NCBI GenBank assembly: GCA_016875595.1
Contig: VGPI01000004.1
Coordinates: 1-24,218, forward strand
Direction: 5' to 3'
DNA from: Candidatus Cloacimonadota bacterium
GTDB taxonomy: Bacteria > Cloacimonadota > Cloacimonadia > Cloacimonadales > Cloacimonadaceae
Length of the DNA: 24,218 bases
Shown in pieces: positions 23,852-24,218 of the stretch. The stretch's first letter is position 1, and every line of letters starts with the position of its first letter. Both the position numbers and the translations under genes were made by a program. The notes beneath the pieces are model-generated. The model searched no databases. It was not told the DNA's origin and was given only the letters and a program-made list of their open reading frames with translations.

Positions 23852-24070
23852 TCAAGAGTTTCCTTGCTCCCGCATCTCCTGATATGAGCCGCCGGTTTTA
23901 TCCGCAAAGGTGCTGTTGCTGATGAATAACGTATCGCCGTGCGCCGAGGCATCGATCGCCGTCTGGATCGTGTTATAGTCCTGGCTGCCGTCCAATGCCA
24001 CCCACCGGATCATCCCGGACATACCTACTGCCAGGAACAAGAACACTATGCTCAGTATCTGCTTCCTCAT
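23852..24070 (-). pseudogene. Truncated secreted beta-helix (pectate-lyase-like) protein gene remnant
   Basis: The 72-residue reading frame starts with a convincing signal peptide (MRKQILSIVFLFLAVGMSG). It is followed by WVALDGSQDYNTIQTAIDAS and AHGDTLFI, the usual first rung of the large secreted right-handed beta-helix proteins that are several hundred residues long. After about 25 more residues it ends at TGA 23854-23852, just before the PgpH-type gene. I therefore read it as the 5' remnant of a larger gene whose remainder was deleted. A short functional exported peptide cannot be excluded. It sits directly next to the palindromic repeat cluster, which may have promoted the deletion. Confidence 0.55.
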
Positions 24071-24084
24071 TTCTGCTCCTGATC

Positions 24085-24122
24085 TGGAGCACTGAGGGAA
24101 AGCGCCCCTACCTGAAAGCCGG
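24085..24122. repeat. Palindromic element relative, intergenic copy 1 (degenerate)
   Basis: Matches 24181-24218 at 35 of 38 positions, with a repeat period of 96 bp. It shares the core CTGAGGGAAA and the 20 bp tail ending in CTACCTGAAAGCCGG. The left arm GGAGCACT no longer pairs fully with the right arm AGCGCCCC, so this copy is decayed. Confidence 0.85.
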
Positions 24123-24124
24123 AT

Positions 24125-24151
24125 CGTAGGGTCGCTCTCTGCAGCGACCTA
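24125..24151. repeat. Palindromic element relative, inverted orientation
   Basis: The hairpin TAGGGTCGCT / AGCGACCTA has one bulged G and loop CTCTGC. Read on the minus strand it gives AGGTCGCT, a loop, then AGCGACCCTACG. This is the arm sequence and right-hand flank of the copies in the thyX-like gene, in the opposite orientation to its intergenic neighbours. Confidence 0.85.
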
Positions 24152-24180
24152 TCTCCCAATGACGATTGCTGATCCATCCA

Positions 24181-24218
24181 TGGGGCGCTGAGGGAAAACG
24201 CCCCTACCTGAAAGCCGG
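24181..24218. repeat. Palindromic element relative, intergenic copy 3 (reaches window edge)
   Basis: The hairpin has arms GGGGCG (24182-24187) and CGCCCC (24199-24204) and an 11 nt loop. Compared with the coding copies, the T-A pair in the stem has become G-C on both sides, so pairing is kept. The sequence stops at the window edge, and more copies may follow. Confidence 0.85.

Noticed and set aside
24085..24218. Insertion sequence end
   Set aside because: No transposase reading frame is visible and the repeats are short hairpins. The window ends before this can be fully excluded.

Overview
The window reads as one long gene array in which every gene I can support lies on the minus strand, so transcription runs from high to low coordinates. 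GC is intermediate and the genes are tightly packed, with many ATGA-type or 1 to 23 bp overlaps. The organism is a diderm bacterium, probably of the FCB group. A Bacteroidota-style GlmU-like protein, a tandem-domain ThyX and a secreted beta-helix-type leader with the pattern WVALDGSQDYNTIQTAID all remind me of Candidatus Cloacimonadota. That placement is an inference without a database search.

Region 1 (about 24218-23840): a cluster of short palindromic repeats and a truncated beta-helix protein gene. Region 2 (23821-9039): a housekeeping and envelope superoperon. In transcription order it holds a PgpH/YqfF-type HD phosphohydrolase, YbeY, a CorC/HlyC-type CBS protein, a DUF3108 protein, a VanZ-like protein, an MlaF-like ATPase, a Gx/Hpre_diP_synt_I membrane protein, a bifunctional PBP1a, a GT2 glycosyltransferase, a GlmU-like protein, RicT/PSP1, RlmN, DeoC with a cysteine-rich N-terminus, and a two-domain ThyX. 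Region 3: a tRNA-Arg(CCG) gene and a Uup-type ABC-F ATPase. Region 4: a 203 bp gap carrying a perfect 44+44 bp inverted repeat. Region 5 (6875-1): a catabolic operon with the three components of an oxamate-carbamoyltransferase-like enzyme (DUF2877, FdrA, DUF1116; AllH/AllF/AllG-like), a metal-dependent cyclase/formamidase-type hydrolase, and the FAD, 2Fe-2S and molybdopterin subunits of a xanthine-dehydrogenase-family hydroxylase. The last is cut by the window edge. Together these suggest anaerobic use of a purine, ureide or related N-heterocycle, although the substrate is not visible.

The most striking observation is a hairpin-forming element, identical over 31 bp, that sits twice in the same frame inside the thyX-like gene. 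It adds the decapeptide VGSLSFSDPS to the protein at two places. Diverged relatives of the same hairpin, with a compensated stem base pair, cluster in the noncoding end of the window. This looks like a mobile palindromic element that colonises coding sequence in frame, as the Rickettsia palindromic elements do, but in an unrelated bacterium.
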